NCBI GenBank assembly: GCA_046347015.1
Contig: JAXMHA010000006.1
Span: 113,064-177,063 of the forward strand
Origin: Dokdonella_A sp046347015
GTDB taxonomy: Bacteria > Pseudomonadota > Gammaproteobacteria > Xanthomonadales > Rhodanobacteraceae
Direction of reading: 5' to 3'
Length of the DNA stretch: 64,000 nt
Shown here: positions 43,051-51,448 of the stretch, piece after piece
Position numbering within the stretch: the stretch's first letter is position 1
Layout of the letters: each line of letters opens with the position of its first letter
The notes under the pieces: model-generated
Told to the model about the DNA's origin: nothing
The model's input: the letters and a program-made list of their open reading frames with translations, nothing else
Databases searched by the model: none
Program-made: the position numbers and the translations under genes

Positions 43051-44085
43051 TCAACGGGATCCTTCCGCCTGCTTGCGCCGGCTCGCATCCACGCGTTCGA
43101 GCCGTTGGCGCGTCCGTTCCAGGAACGTCCGCGTTTGTGCGGGGAGCCCGGGTTTCGCCAGCGCCGCGTCGATCGCCGGCCGCACCGCCGCGGGCTGCTG
43201 CCGTTGCAGGCTCGTCAACGCGCGGTCCGCCAGCGACACACTGCCGCTTCCGATCCAATTCCCCAGTGCTGCGGCGGCAACCGGAACCCGCCGTCGATCG
43301 ACGATGTCGAACGCCAGTCGAACGAGACCGACCACGCTTTCGGCCGGAGCAGTGTATCCGCCTGCGGGCGGAGTTGTCACGATGGACTTCGCGACGGCCG
43401 GCGCCCAGTCGCCATGGTGCGCGGGGTCGGCTGCGGCGGCAGCGAGCAGCGTCGTCCGCGCGGATGCGGGGTTGCCCGGCGCACGCACGAACGCCTCGAG
43501 GCGCGCGCGATCGGCATCGGTGAGCCGTTCGGCGAGATCGGGGTCGAGCGCGATCTGTGCCGCCGCGAGTGACTGCAACGGTTGATCGCGGCCTTCGAGC
43601 GCCGCGAACAGCAGCCCGCGCATCCCCCGTGAATCGCGCTCCCGTTCACTGCGGGCCTGCCGGAGGATCCGCCGCAATTCGGGGGAGTCGACGAACAGCG
43701 CCGGTTCGAGGCCGGCGCTGTCGAGCAGGACCGGCCCGCGGGGATCGGCGACCATCGCGCCGGGATGGCGTGGATCGGGCATTGCCGCGGTGTAGCCGAC
43801 GATGTAGCGCTCGCCGATCTTCGCGTTTGCGATTGCCGCTGGCGCTGCGCGCACGTCGATCCGTTCCGGTGGCGGCGTCCCGGCGTGCAGGACCTCGTCG
43901 CGCCGGAACACGAGGTGGCCGGCGCGCGACGTGTCCGCAAGCGTACCTGCGACCAAGACGTTGGCGCGATCGAACAGCAGTTCGAGCGGCGGTTCGAGCG
44001 GTTCGGCCCGGAGCGCGGGAATGAACGCCGCGCACGCGATGGTGGCCGCAAGCACCGGCGTCGACAGGAGCGAGCGCAACGGCAT
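43051..44085 (-). CDS. Exported protein of unknown function
   Basis: 344 residues with signal peptide (SLLSTPVLAATIACAAFIPALRA). The first part is beta-like (NVLVAGTLADTSRAGHLVFR ... IGERYIVGYTAAM) and the second half is all-helical and Ala/Arg/Leu-rich, suggestive of HEAT-like repeats (LTDADRARLEAFVRAPGNP ...). No known domain recognised. It lies 97 bp downstream of metK on the same strand. Confidence 0.65.
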   Translation of the reverse strand: MPLRSLLSTPVLAATIACAAFIPALRAEPLEPPLELLFDRANVLVAGTLADTSRAGHLVFRRDEVLHAGTPPPERIDVRAAPAAIANAKIGERYIVGYTAAMPDPRHPGAMVADPRGPVLLDSAGLEPALFVDSPELRRILRQARSERERDSRGMRGLLFAALEGRDQPLQSLAAAQIALDPDLAERLTDADRARLEAFVRAPGNPASARTTLLAAAAADPAHHGDWAPAVAKSIVTTPPAGGYTAPAESVVGLVRLAFDIVDRRRVPVAAAALGNWIGSGSVSLADRALTSLQRQQPAAVRPAIDAALAKPGLPAQTRTFLERTRQRLERVDASRRKQAEGSR

Positions 44086-44182
44086 CAATCCGGATCGCGC
44101 GGACACGGGACGTCGGTGTAGCCGAGGATCGCGCGGGGCATCGCGGGCGTGGCGTCGAACCACACGGCCGGCATTGCGATCG

Positions 44183-45424
44183 TCAACGCTTGCCCTTCAG
44201 GCCCGCCGCATCGCGCAATGCCTCGGCGCGATCGGTGCGTTCCCATGAGAACGCCGTCGCCGACTCCGTCTTCTTCACCAGCTTGCCGCCTTCGCGCTCT
44301 TCCCACTGGTAAGTGCGCTGGAACGGCTTGCGTCCGAAATGACCGTAGGCCGCGGTCGGCTGGTAGATCGGGTGGATGAGGTCCAGCATCCTGATGATGT
44401 GGTACGGGCGCAGCTTGAAGTGCCCGCGCACCAACTTTTCGATCTTCTCGTCGGCGATCTTGCCGGTACCGAACGTCGTCACCGCAATGGACGTCGGCTC
44501 GGCGACCCCGATCGCATAGCTCAACTGCACTTCGCACTTGTCGGCGAGCCCGGCCGCGACGATGTTCTTGGCGACGTAGCGCGCGGCATAGGCCGCTGAA
44601 CGATCCACCTTGGACGGATCCTTGCCCGAAAACGCGCCGCCGCCGTGACGGCCCATGCCGCCGTACGTGTCGACGATGATCTTGCGGCCGGTCAGGCCCG
44701 CGTCGCCGACCGGACCGCCGATTTCGAACTTGCCGGTCGGGTTGATGTGCACCTTCGTCCTCGGCAGCGATTCGAACCAGGCTTTCGGCAGCACCGGCTT
44801 CAGGATCAACTCGCGCACGCCCTCGACGAGTTCGGCGCGCGATACCGACGGATCGTGCTGCGTCGACAGCACGACCGCATCGAGGCCGACGATCCGGTCG
44901 TCCTCGTAGCGCAGCGTGACCTGCGACTTCGCGTCCGGCCGCAGCCACTTCACCTTGCCGGCCTTGCGCACTTTCGACTGCTGCTCGACCAGCCGGTGCG
45001 AGTAATGGATTGCCGCCGGCATCAGGTCGTCGGATTCGTTGCAGGCAAAACCGAACATCAGGCCCTGGTCACCGGCGCCCTGGTCTTCGGGATTCTTGCG
45101 GTCGACGCCCTGGTTGATGTCGGGTGACTGCTTGCCGATCAGGTTGATGACGCCGCAGGTCGCGCCATCGAAGCCGACATCGGACGAGTTGTAGCCAATG
45201 CCGAGGATGACCTTGCGCGTCAGCGCCTCGATGTCCACCCATGCCGACGTCGTGATCTCGCCGGCGACGATCGCGACGCCCGTCTTGACCAGCGTCTCGC
45301 ACGCGACGTGCGCGTGCTTGTCCTGCGCGAGGATCGCATCCAGCACCGCGTCGGAAATCTGGTCGGCGACCTTGTCCGGATGGCCTTCGGAGACCGATTC
45401 GGAAGTGAACAGGGTGCTGCTCAT
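44183..45424 (-). CDS. metK: S-adenosylmethionine synthetase
   Basis: 413 residues; makes SAM from methionine and ATP. The N-terminal LFTSESVSEGHPDKVADQISDAVLD, the ATP-site GAGDQGLMFG and the P-loop-like GGGAFSGKDPSKVDRSAAY are exact family signatures. The start at 45424 is followed by this conserved N-terminus; upstream in-frame sequence is Arg-rich and not conserved-looking. A TAGAAT box at 45510-45515 gives an ~80-nt leader in which I see no SAM riboswitch. Confidence 0.98.
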   Translation of the reverse strand: MSSTLFTSESVSEGHPDKVADQISDAVLDAILAQDKHAHVACETLVKTGVAIVAGEITTSAWVDIEALTRKVILGIGYNSSDVGFDGATCGVINLIGKQSPDINQGVDRKNPEDQGAGDQGLMFGFACNESDDLMPAAIHYSHRLVEQQSKVRKAGKVKWLRPDAKSQVTLRYEDDRIVGLDAVVLSTQHDPSVSRAELVEGVRELILKPVLPKAWFESLPRTKVHINPTGKFEIGGPVGDAGLTGRKIIVDTYGGMGRHGGGAFSGKDPSKVDRSAAYAARYVAKNIVAAGLADKCEVQLSYAIGVAEPTSIAVTTFGTGKIADEKIEKLVRGHFKLRPYHIIRMLDLIHPIYQPTAAYGHFGRKPFQRTYQWEEREGGKLVKKTESATAFSWERTDRAEALRDAAGLKGKR

Positions 45425-45509
45425 CGTTACGGGAATCCTCGTGTGCGGGTGGCTGGAGTGCGCGCGGGTTGCGGCTTCCGCGCCGGCGGCCGACATGGCC
45501 GAACGGCGC

Positions 45510-45515
45510 ATTCTA
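45510..45515 (-). promoter_or_regulatory. TAGAAT -10 box of metK
   Basis: Minus-strand TAGAAT 86 bp before the metK ATG, in the 139-bp gap to the NrtR-like gene. No recognisable -35. Confidence 0.42.
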
Positions 45516-45563
45516 CGGCATGCGCACCGGCGGGGTCTGCCCGATCCGGTGGGCGCAATCCGT

Positions 45564-46226
45564 TCAGAACGCGAACCCGGCCGCCGCCCGGTACAACTGT
45601 GCCGGCCGTTGCGCGCCGCGCACGAACGCACCCGGTATGGCCACGAGGCTCCGCACGCCCTTGAGCTGCCGGCGGAACGCGCCCTTGTCGATCGCGCGGC
45701 CGAGGATCGCCTCGCAGGCACGCTGCAGTTCGGTCAACGTGAAGCGCGCGGGCAAGAGGTGCAGCGGCAGTGCTCCCCGTTCCACCCGGTCGCGCAATTT
45801 CGCCAGCGACTCGGCCAGCATCTCGCCGTGATCGAAGCTCAAGCGCCGGCCGGGCTTTTCCGGATCGGCCCAGACGATCGCCTCGGTCTTGCTGCCGGCC
45901 ACCGCAGGCACCTGGTCGCCCGGCAGGAGCGCGAAGAACAGGGTGCTGACCGACCAGCCGCGCGGGTCGCGATGCGGTCCGCTGTGTGTTGCCACCTGTT
46001 CGAGGTGCGGCAGGCGGACCAGCGTCTTGGTGGCCAGCGTGCGCAGGGCGGCGCCCTCGAGGCTCCGGTCGACGGCCGGATCGATGATGCCGCCGGGCAA
46101 GGCCCAGCCACCCGGGTCCGGCCGGTTCGCCCGCTGGATCAACAGCACGCGCAACTGCATGTCGATCAACGTGAACAACGCCACGTCCGTGTTGACGATC
46201 GGATACAGGAGCTTTCTTCCGGCCAC
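45564..46226 (-). CDS. nrtR: NrtR-type Nudix-domain transcriptional regulator
   Basis: 220 residues. The N-terminal Nudix fold starts YPIVNTDVALFTLIDMQLRVLLIQR and reaches WALPGGIIDP. The catalytic Nudix box is degenerate (no REUxEExGU; it reads LRTLATKTLV), as in NrtR sensors that bind rather than hydrolyse ADP-ribose compounds. The C-terminal winged helix is FTLTELQRACEAILGRAIDKGAFRRQLK. NrtR proteins repress NAD-metabolism genes. GTG start. Two dyads in the divergent promoter support autoregulation. Confidence 0.85.
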   Translation of the reverse strand: MAGRKLLYPIVNTDVALFTLIDMQLRVLLIQRANRPDPGGWALPGGIIDPAVDRSLEGAALRTLATKTLVRLPHLEQVATHSGPHRDPRGWSVSTLFFALLPGDQVPAVAGSKTEAIVWADPEKPGRRLSFDHGEMLAESLAKLRDRVERGALPLHLLPARFTLTELQRACEAILGRAIDKGAFRRQLKGVRSLVAIPGAFVRGAQRPAQLYRAAAGFAF

Positions 46227-46284
46227 TTAGTTGCACTCTGTCACTAACTTTGTTATCGTACCGTTAGTGACAGACTACCACTAA
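46227..46284. promoter_or_regulatory. Two 21-bp NrtR-like operators in the divergent promoter
   Basis: TTAGTT-N9-CACTAA (46227-46247) and TTAGTG-N9-CACTAA (46264-46284) share length and half-sites, start 37 bp apart, and fill almost the whole 66-bp gap. The inner half-sites also form TGTCACTAAC/GTTAGTGACA (46239-46248, 46263-46272). Site 2 ends 8 bp before the phosphatase ATG and site 1 abuts the regulator GTG, so both genes should be repressed together. Confidence 0.72.
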
Positions 46285-46292
46285 GGTGGATC

Positions 46293-47210
46293 ATGGGCTA
46301 CGACATCATCGGCGACATCCACGGCCATGCCGATTCGCTGCGCGCCGTGCTGCGGAAGATGGACTATCGCGAACACGACGGGTGCTGGCGGCACCCGGGC
46401 CGGCAGGCGCTCTTCATCGGCGATTTCATCGACCGCGGGCCGGGGCAGGCGGAAACCGTGCGGATCGTGCGCGGCATGGTCGATGCGGGAGCGGCACTCG
46501 CGATCATGGGCAACCACGAGTTCAACGCGATCGCGTGGGATACGCCGGATCCGCTCCGCCCGGGCGAGTACCTGCGGCCACATGTCGGCAAGAATCGCAA
46601 GCAGCACGAAGCCTTCCTGAAGGAACTGGAAGACAAGCCGGCCTTGCGCCGGTCGATCCTCGACTGGTTCCTCACGCTGCCGCTCTGGCTCGACCTGCCG
46701 GATGTGCGAGCCGTACACGCGAGTTGGCATCCGCAGTTCATGGCCAAGCTCGAGCCGAAGCTGCAACCGGGCCGGTGTCTCGACATGAAGTTGCTCGAAG
46801 CCGGGTGCCGGCGCGGGTCGGAAGAACATCGCTGGCTCGAGGCGATCCTCAAGGGTCCGGAGGTGGCGCTTCCGGATGGAATCACGTTTCTGCAGGGTGA
46901 CCAGAGGCGAAGCGAAGCCCGCACACGCTGGTGGGATTCGGGCGCGATTACCTTTCGCCAGTCGGCCATCGTCGACGATGGCGCCGTGCCGCTGCTTCCC
47001 GATACCCCCGTACCGGCCGACCTTCGCTTCGGTTACAACGGCGATCAGCCGTTGTTCATCGGCCACTACTGGATGCGGGGCGAGCCGCGTCCGCTGACGC
47101 CGCGGGTCGGCTGCGTCGACTACAGCGCCGGTGGCGGGCATCCGCTGGTCGCCTACCGGTGGGATGGCGAATCGGTCCTCGACGCGGCCCACTTCGTGGC
47201 CGCGAAGTGA
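46293..47210 (+). CDS. Calcineurin-like metallophosphoesterase (PrpE/ApaH-like)
   Basis: 305 residues. The binuclear-metal motifs are in order: DIIGDIHGHADSL (DxH), LFIGDFIDRGPGQ (GDxxDRG), IMGNHEFNAIAW (GNHE), RAVHASWH and FIGHYW. This pattern fits bis(5'-nucleosyl)-tetraphosphatase/serine-threonine phosphatase-like enzymes. Its sharing of an operator pair with an NrtR-type regulator suggests a nucleotide or NAD-related substrate, but none is demonstrated. Confidence 0.85.
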   Translation: MGYDIIGDIHGHADSLRAVLRKMDYREHDGCWRHPGRQALFIGDFIDRGPGQAETVRIVRGMVDAGAALAIMGNHEFNAIAWDTPDPLRPGEYLRPHVGKNRKQHEAFLKELEDKPALRRSILDWFLTLPLWLDLPDVRAVHASWHPQFMAKLEPKLQPGRCLDMKLLEAGCRRGSEEHRWLEAILKGPEVALPDGITFLQGDQRRSEARTRWWDSGAITFRQSAIVDDGAVPLLPDTPVPADLRFGYNGDQPLFIGHYWMRGEPRPLTPRVGCVDYSAGGGHPLVAYRWDGESVLDAAHFVAAK

Positions 47211-47212
47211 CT

Positions 47213-47229
47213 GTCGCAATGGTTGCGAC
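47213..47229 (+). terminator. Short hairpin after the phosphoesterase gene
   Basis: GTCGCAA-TGG-TTGCGAC, a perfect 7-bp stem starting 2 bp after the stop. No U-run. Confidence 0.35.
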
Positions 47230-47354
47230 GGCGGTCGTCAAGCATGCCATCGGGTGACGCAAGGGGTTCGCATGACTTCCCCCGACAGCCAAGCGGATTT
47301 GACGGCGTCACGCCGCGATTGAAGCGCGACCTTCCGCGCCCCTGACTTTCGTCA

Positions 47355-47384
47355 TTGGTCGAGGGCCGGCGGCAACGCTATGTT
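47355..47384 (+). promoter_or_regulatory. Promoter candidate for the DUF5916 gene
   Basis: TTGGTC (47355-47360), 18-bp spacer, TATGTT (47379-47384), 32 bp before the GTG start. A reasonable sigma-70-type match in the 206-bp gap. Confidence 0.42.
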
Positions 47385-47416
47385 GCGGATTCCACCGACT
47401 CGCGGGTTCTCGCCAC

Positions 47417-49696
47417 GTGCCACACGGTGCTCCCGCTCGCGGGCCCGGCCGATTGCGGTCGCTTGCGCTGGTCGTGCTGGCCGGTTCGGCGGCGCTGGCG
47501 GCGCCGGCCAGTGCGGTCACCATCGATGGTCATATTGGGCCGGGCGAATGGGACGGCGCGCGCCACGTCACCGACTTTCGTCAGACCGAACCCCTGACCG
47601 GGGATCCGGCCGAATATCCGGTCGAGGCGTGGGTTCTGGCGACCCCGCACGGGCTGGCCGTCGGCGTGCGCGTCAGCCAGCCGCCGGGCGTGCCGCGCAC
47701 CGGACAGCGGGTCCAGCGCGACTTCCAGGACAACGTCGACCGCGTCAATGTCAGCGTCGATTTCGACGGTGACGGGCGTACCGGCTACAACTTCGTGGTC
47801 GCGTCGACCGGCGCAGTCGGCGATGCGGTCATTACCGGCGAGTCGAACTTCAATCCCGACTGGGACGGGATCTGGCAACACGCGGTGAGCCAGGACCCGC
47901 AGGGCTGGACCGCCGAGTTCCTGATTCCCTGGTACACCGCACCGATGCAGCATGCCGCCGGTGGCCAGCGCACGATCGGCATCAACATCGACCGCGTCAT
48001 CGCGTCGCGGGGTTTGCGCGCGGCATGGCCGGTCGTCAGTTACACACGCCCGCGGTTCCTGTCGGAGTTCGCGAAGATCGACGTCGCGGCGTACAGCCAG
48101 TCGTTGTTGGCAATCTCGCCCTACGTGTCCGTGTTGCACGACAACGTCGGTGATGCCAGCGGAATCAGCAAGGGTGCGGACGTGTTCTGGAAGCCGAACG
48201 GCCAGTTCCAGCTCACCGCCACGCTGAATCCCGATTTCGGCCAGGTCGAAAGCGACGATCTGGTCGTGAACTTCGGCGCCATCGAAACCTTCTTCAGCGA
48301 CAAGCGGCCGTTCTTCACCGAGAACCAGGGGCTCTTCGCGTTCAGCCTGCTGGATGACAACAGTGCGCTGGTCTATACGCGCCGCGTCGGAGGTCCGGCC
48401 GACGACGGCAATGGGGTCAGCGACATCGACGCCGCAGTCAAGGTCAACGGCAGCGTCGGCGACACCAACTATGGCGTGCTCGCCGCGGACGAACGGGGCG
48501 ACACCGGGCGCCGTTTCACCGCGGCGCGGGTCGTGCACGACTGGGACACGCAAAGCCTTGGCGTGCTGGTGACCAACGTCGACCGGCCGTTCCTCGGCCG
48601 GCAGGCGACCGTGGTCGGCATCGACCACCGCTGGCACCCGGGCCCGAGCGTGACGATCGCGACGAACCTCGTCGGCAGCGACATCGACGAGGGTGGAGGG
48701 ACCACCCGCGGTTTCGGGGCCACGTTCGTCGCCGATTGGGAAATGAACGACGTATGGCGGCAGCAGTGGCTCGCGATGCACTTCGACGACCGCCTGCAGG
48801 TCAACGACTTCGGGTACCTCGCCCGCAACAACATGGACTACGCGCATTGGCAGGTGAGCCGGAGGCAGGCGGACCTGCCCGCCGATTCGGCGTACAACTC
48901 GCACGACTGGCATTTCCGGATCGACGCGTTGGACAACGATCACGGGTTGCGCCTGCGCCGGCAACTGCGGATCGAACGCGACAGCGATCTGCGCAACGGC
49001 GCCAACGAAACCGTGACCGTCAACGTCAACTCCGCGGCGTGGGATGACCTGTTGACGCGCGGCAACGGCGCGTTGTTGCTGCCGCCGTCCTTCGAGATGG
49101 AGGTCGAACGGAACACTCCGCGCCGCGGGAACTGGTCCAGCAACTGGAGCGTGGACGTCGAGAGCGGCGGCGTCGACCACGGTGGCGTCGATCTCGATCA
49201 TTGGCCCGGCTACGAAGTGAAGGTCATACCGACTTATTACGTCAGCGACGCGTTCAATGTCTCGCTGGGCTTCGACTACAAGCGCGATCCGGATTGGCTT
49301 GTGTGGCAGCACGACAACCTGATCGGTCAGTTCGACCAGCACATGCTGGAACTCGACGCCGGGTTCGTCTGGAGCATCGGCGACCGGCAGGAACTGCGCC
49401 TCAAGCTGCAGGCGATCGGGCTCGACGCGAACCTGCGCGACGCGTGGCGGGTCACCGGTGGCCACGCGGTGCGGAGCGACGATCCGGTCGACGACTTCAG
49501 CGTGCGCAACCTCGGCTTGCAATTGCGCTACCGCTACGAGCTCGCGCCGTTGTCGTACCTGTACGTCGTCTACGGCCGCGGCGGGTACCTGCTCGATGAC
49601 GAGCCGGACGACGCACTGGGCCTGCTGAAGAACAGCTTCTCGTTGCGCGACAGCGACCAGTTGCTGATCAAGGTCAACTACCGGTTCGACATGTGA
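47417..49696 (+). CDS. DUF5916 outer-membrane protein with CBM9-like N-terminal domain
   Basis: 759 residues. The signal peptide (LALVVLAGSAALAAPASA) precedes IDGHIGPGEWDGA...DFRQTEP, the opening of CBM9-like (carbohydrate-binding family 9) domains in DUF5916 proteins. KRPFFTENQGLFAF is the most conserved DUF5916 block. The C-terminal ~450 residues alternate polar and hydrophobic residues as beta-barrel strands and end ...VNYRFDM with the penultimate-aromatic pattern of outer-membrane proteins. Role unknown; often near hydrolases or TonB receptors. Confidence 0.84.
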   Translation: MPHGAPARGPGRLRSLALVVLAGSAALAAPASAVTIDGHIGPGEWDGARHVTDFRQTEPLTGDPAEYPVEAWVLATPHGLAVGVRVSQPPGVPRTGQRVQRDFQDNVDRVNVSVDFDGDGRTGYNFVVASTGAVGDAVITGESNFNPDWDGIWQHAVSQDPQGWTAEFLIPWYTAPMQHAAGGQRTIGINIDRVIASRGLRAAWPVVSYTRPRFLSEFAKIDVAAYSQSLLAISPYVSVLHDNVGDASGISKGADVFWKPNGQFQLTATLNPDFGQVESDDLVVNFGAIETFFSDKRPFFTENQGLFAFSLLDDNSALVYTRRVGGPADDGNGVSDIDAAVKVNGSVGDTNYGVLAADERGDTGRRFTAARVVHDWDTQSLGVLVTNVDRPFLGRQATVVGIDHRWHPGPSVTIATNLVGSDIDEGGGTTRGFGATFVADWEMNDVWRQQWLAMHFDDRLQVNDFGYLARNNMDYAHWQVSRRQADLPADSAYNSHDWHFRIDALDNDHGLRLRRQLRIERDSDLRNGANETVTVNVNSAAWDDLLTRGNGALLLPPSFEMEVERNTPRRGNWSSNWSVDVESGGVDHGGVDLDHWPGYEVKVIPTYYVSDAFNVSLGFDYKRDPDWLVWQHDNLIGQFDQHMLELDAGFVWSIGDRQELRLKLQAIGLDANLRDAWRVTGGHAVRSDDPVDDFSVRNLGLQLRYRYELAPLSYLYVVYGRGGYLLDDEPDDALGLLKNSFSLRDSDQLLIKVNYRFDM

Positions 49697-49717
49697 CGGC
49701 GGCTCCGGACCGCCACT

Positions 49718-51082
49718 TCACTGCGGCAACGCCAGGTCGTCGAGGATCGCCTTGAGGAACCGCGCGGCCTCGCCGCCCGTGCACGCGCGGTGGTCGAACG
49801 TCAGCGAAATCGGCAAGCGCCGGTGCACCTCGATGCCGCCCATCACCGCGACGACATCGTGCGAGAGCTTGCCGGCCCCGACGATGGCGACGCAGGGCGG
49901 CACCACGACGACGGTGCCGTAGCGGCCGGCGAACATGCCGAAGTTCGACAGGCTGATCGTGTAGCCGGTCAGCTCCGACATCGGGATCGAGCGGTCCTCG
50001 ACCTGCGCGCGCAGGCGGTTGATGCCTTCGCGCAGGCCGCGTGCGTCGAGCATGTCGGCGTTGCGCAGCGCCGGCACGAACAGGCCGTCCGCGGTATCCA
50101 CCGCAATGCCGAGATCGACGTGCGGGTGCCGAGTGATGGTGAGGTTCTTGCCGTCGAACCAGGCGTTCAACCCGGGCTCGGCCTTGCACGCGGCGACGAT
50201 CGCGCGAATCAGGCGTGCGGTAATGTCCTGCTTGCCGAGCCATGCGTGCAGGTCGGCATCGTCGACGATCGTGGTTTGCACCACCTGCGCGTGCGCGTCG
50301 GCCATGACGCGCGCCATGTTGCGGCGTACGCCCTTCAACTGTTCCGGCTGGCCGGTGGCGTGCACCGAGGGTGGCGTCGTGCGCATCGGCTTGCCGGACT
50401 GCGAAACGGTCGTGCGCTGGGCCGTGGCGGGCGCCGTTGCCACCCATGCCGCTGCCGGTGCGGGTGCCGCACCGATCGCCGCGGATCCCGCGGCTGCCGC
50501 GCTCTTGACGTCCTGCATCGTCACGACGCCGCCGGCGCCGGTGGCGGCGACGCGCGCGAGATCGACCTTCAGCTTCTTCGCCAGCGCGCGCACCGCGGGC
50601 AACGCCTTCACGCCGCCGACGCTCGCCGCCTGTTCCTTGCGCACTTCGTTGCCGGCAACCATCGCGCCGACCACGGTGCCTTCGTCCTCGCGCAGCTCGA
50701 CCGATGCCTCGACTTCGCCGCCGTCGTCCGACGCGACGACGGTCGCGCCGCGCGCCGGAGCCGGTTCGGCGGCCGCCTTGGCCGGCGCGGCGTGCCCGTG
50801 GCCGTGCGATTCGCCCTCGGCACGCTGTTTCGCGTTGGGGTCGAGCTCGAATTCCGCCAGCGGCGCGCCGGTGACGATGACGTCGCCGGCCTTGCCGTGC
50901 TGCTTCAGCAGCTTGCCGGAGAACGGCGACGGCACCTCGACGACGGCCTTCGCCGTTTCCATCGACACCAGCGGCTCGTCCAGCTTGACGGTGGCGCCTT
51001 CGGCGACCAGCCACTCGACGACGGTGGCGTCGGGCAGGCCTTCGCCGAGATCGGGCAGATGAAACGTCTTGACGTTCGACAT
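49718..51082 (-). CDS. bkdB: Branched-chain 2-oxoacid dehydrogenase E2 (dihydrolipoamide acyltransferase)
   Basis: 454 residues. The lipoyl domain carries the modified lysine in VSMETAKAVVEV (K45). A His/Ala/Pro-rich linker, the E1/E3-binding domain (ALPAVRALAKKLKVDLARV) and the catalytic core (GVRRNMARVMADAH ... SLSNFGMFAGRYG) follow. The active-site motif reads FDHRACTGGEA: His431 is present, but the usual Asp of HxxxDG is Thr435, a variant I believe occurs in Xanthomonadales BCKDH E2. It lies 7 bp after the DUF1304 gene in the E1alpha-E1beta-DUF1304-E2 operon. Confidence 0.92.
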   Translation of the reverse strand: MSNVKTFHLPDLGEGLPDATVVEWLVAEGATVKLDEPLVSMETAKAVVEVPSPFSGKLLKQHGKAGDVIVTGAPLAEFELDPNAKQRAEGESHGHGHAAPAKAAAEPAPARGATVVASDDGGEVEASVELREDEGTVVGAMVAGNEVRKEQAASVGGVKALPAVRALAKKLKVDLARVAATGAGGVVTMQDVKSAAAAGSAAIGAAPAPAAAWVATAPATAQRTTVSQSGKPMRTTPPSVHATGQPEQLKGVRRNMARVMADAHAQVVQTTIVDDADLHAWLGKQDITARLIRAIVAACKAEPGLNAWFDGKNLTITRHPHVDLGIAVDTADGLFVPALRNADMLDARGLREGINRLRAQVEDRSIPMSELTGYTISLSNFGMFAGRYGTVVVVPPCVAIVGAGKLSHDVVAVMGGIEVHRRLPISLTFDHRACTGGEAARFLKAILDDLALPQ

Positions 51083-51089
51083 GGCAACC

Positions 51090-51440
51090 TCAGGTCAGGT
51101 GCAGCAGCGCCAGCGCGATGATGGCCGGCAAGGCCTGCACGAAGAAAACCTTGCGATGGATCGTCCACGCACCGTAGACGCCGGCCACGATCACGCAGGC
51201 GAGGAAGAAAATCTTGACGCGGAAATCGCCGCTGGCGAGTCCCCAGACGAGACCCGCGACGAGGAAGCCGTTGTACAGGCCCTGGTTGGCCGCCATGAAT
51301 TTCGACGCCGCGGCAAACTCCGGCGTCAGCCGGAACACCTTCCGGCCGATCGGCTTGTCCCACAGGAACATTTCCAGCACGAGGAACCACGCGTGCAGCA
51401 GCGCGACGAGGGCGATCAGGCTGTTGGCGATCGCCGGCAT
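51090..51440 (-). CDS. DUF1304 membrane protein embedded in the bkd operon
   Basis: 116 residues with about four TM helices: ANSLIALVALLHAWFLVLEMFLW, a middle loop with AANQGLYNGFLVAGLVWGL, then KIFFLACVIVAGVYGAW and ALPAIIALALLHLT. The LEMFLW and NQGLYNGFLA motifs define DUF1304. Function unknown. It begins 8 bp after the E1beta stop (an in-frame TTG overlaps that stop) and ends 7 bp before E2, so it is firmly inside the operon. Confidence 0.85.
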   Translation of the reverse strand: MPAIANSLIALVALLHAWFLVLEMFLWDKPIGRKVFRLTPEFAAASKFMAANQGLYNGFLVAGLVWGLASGDFRVKIFFLACVIVAGVYGAWTIHRKVFFVQALPAIIALALLHLT

Positions 51441-51448
51441 GCCGGGTT

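Noticed and set aside
44085..44174. 29-codon ORF between metK and the exported-protein gene
   Set aside because: Its stop overlaps the next start, but there is no ribosome-binding site and no recognisable pattern; too weak to call a gene.
45425..45563. SAM riboswitch upstream of metK
   Set aside because: The 139-bp gap contains no SAM-I/SAM-II/SAM-IV core I can recognise, only a TAGAAT box.
47378..49522. 714-codon open frame on the minus strand
   Set aside because: Shadow of the DUF5916 gene, which has a signal peptide, conserved blocks and a beta-barrel end.
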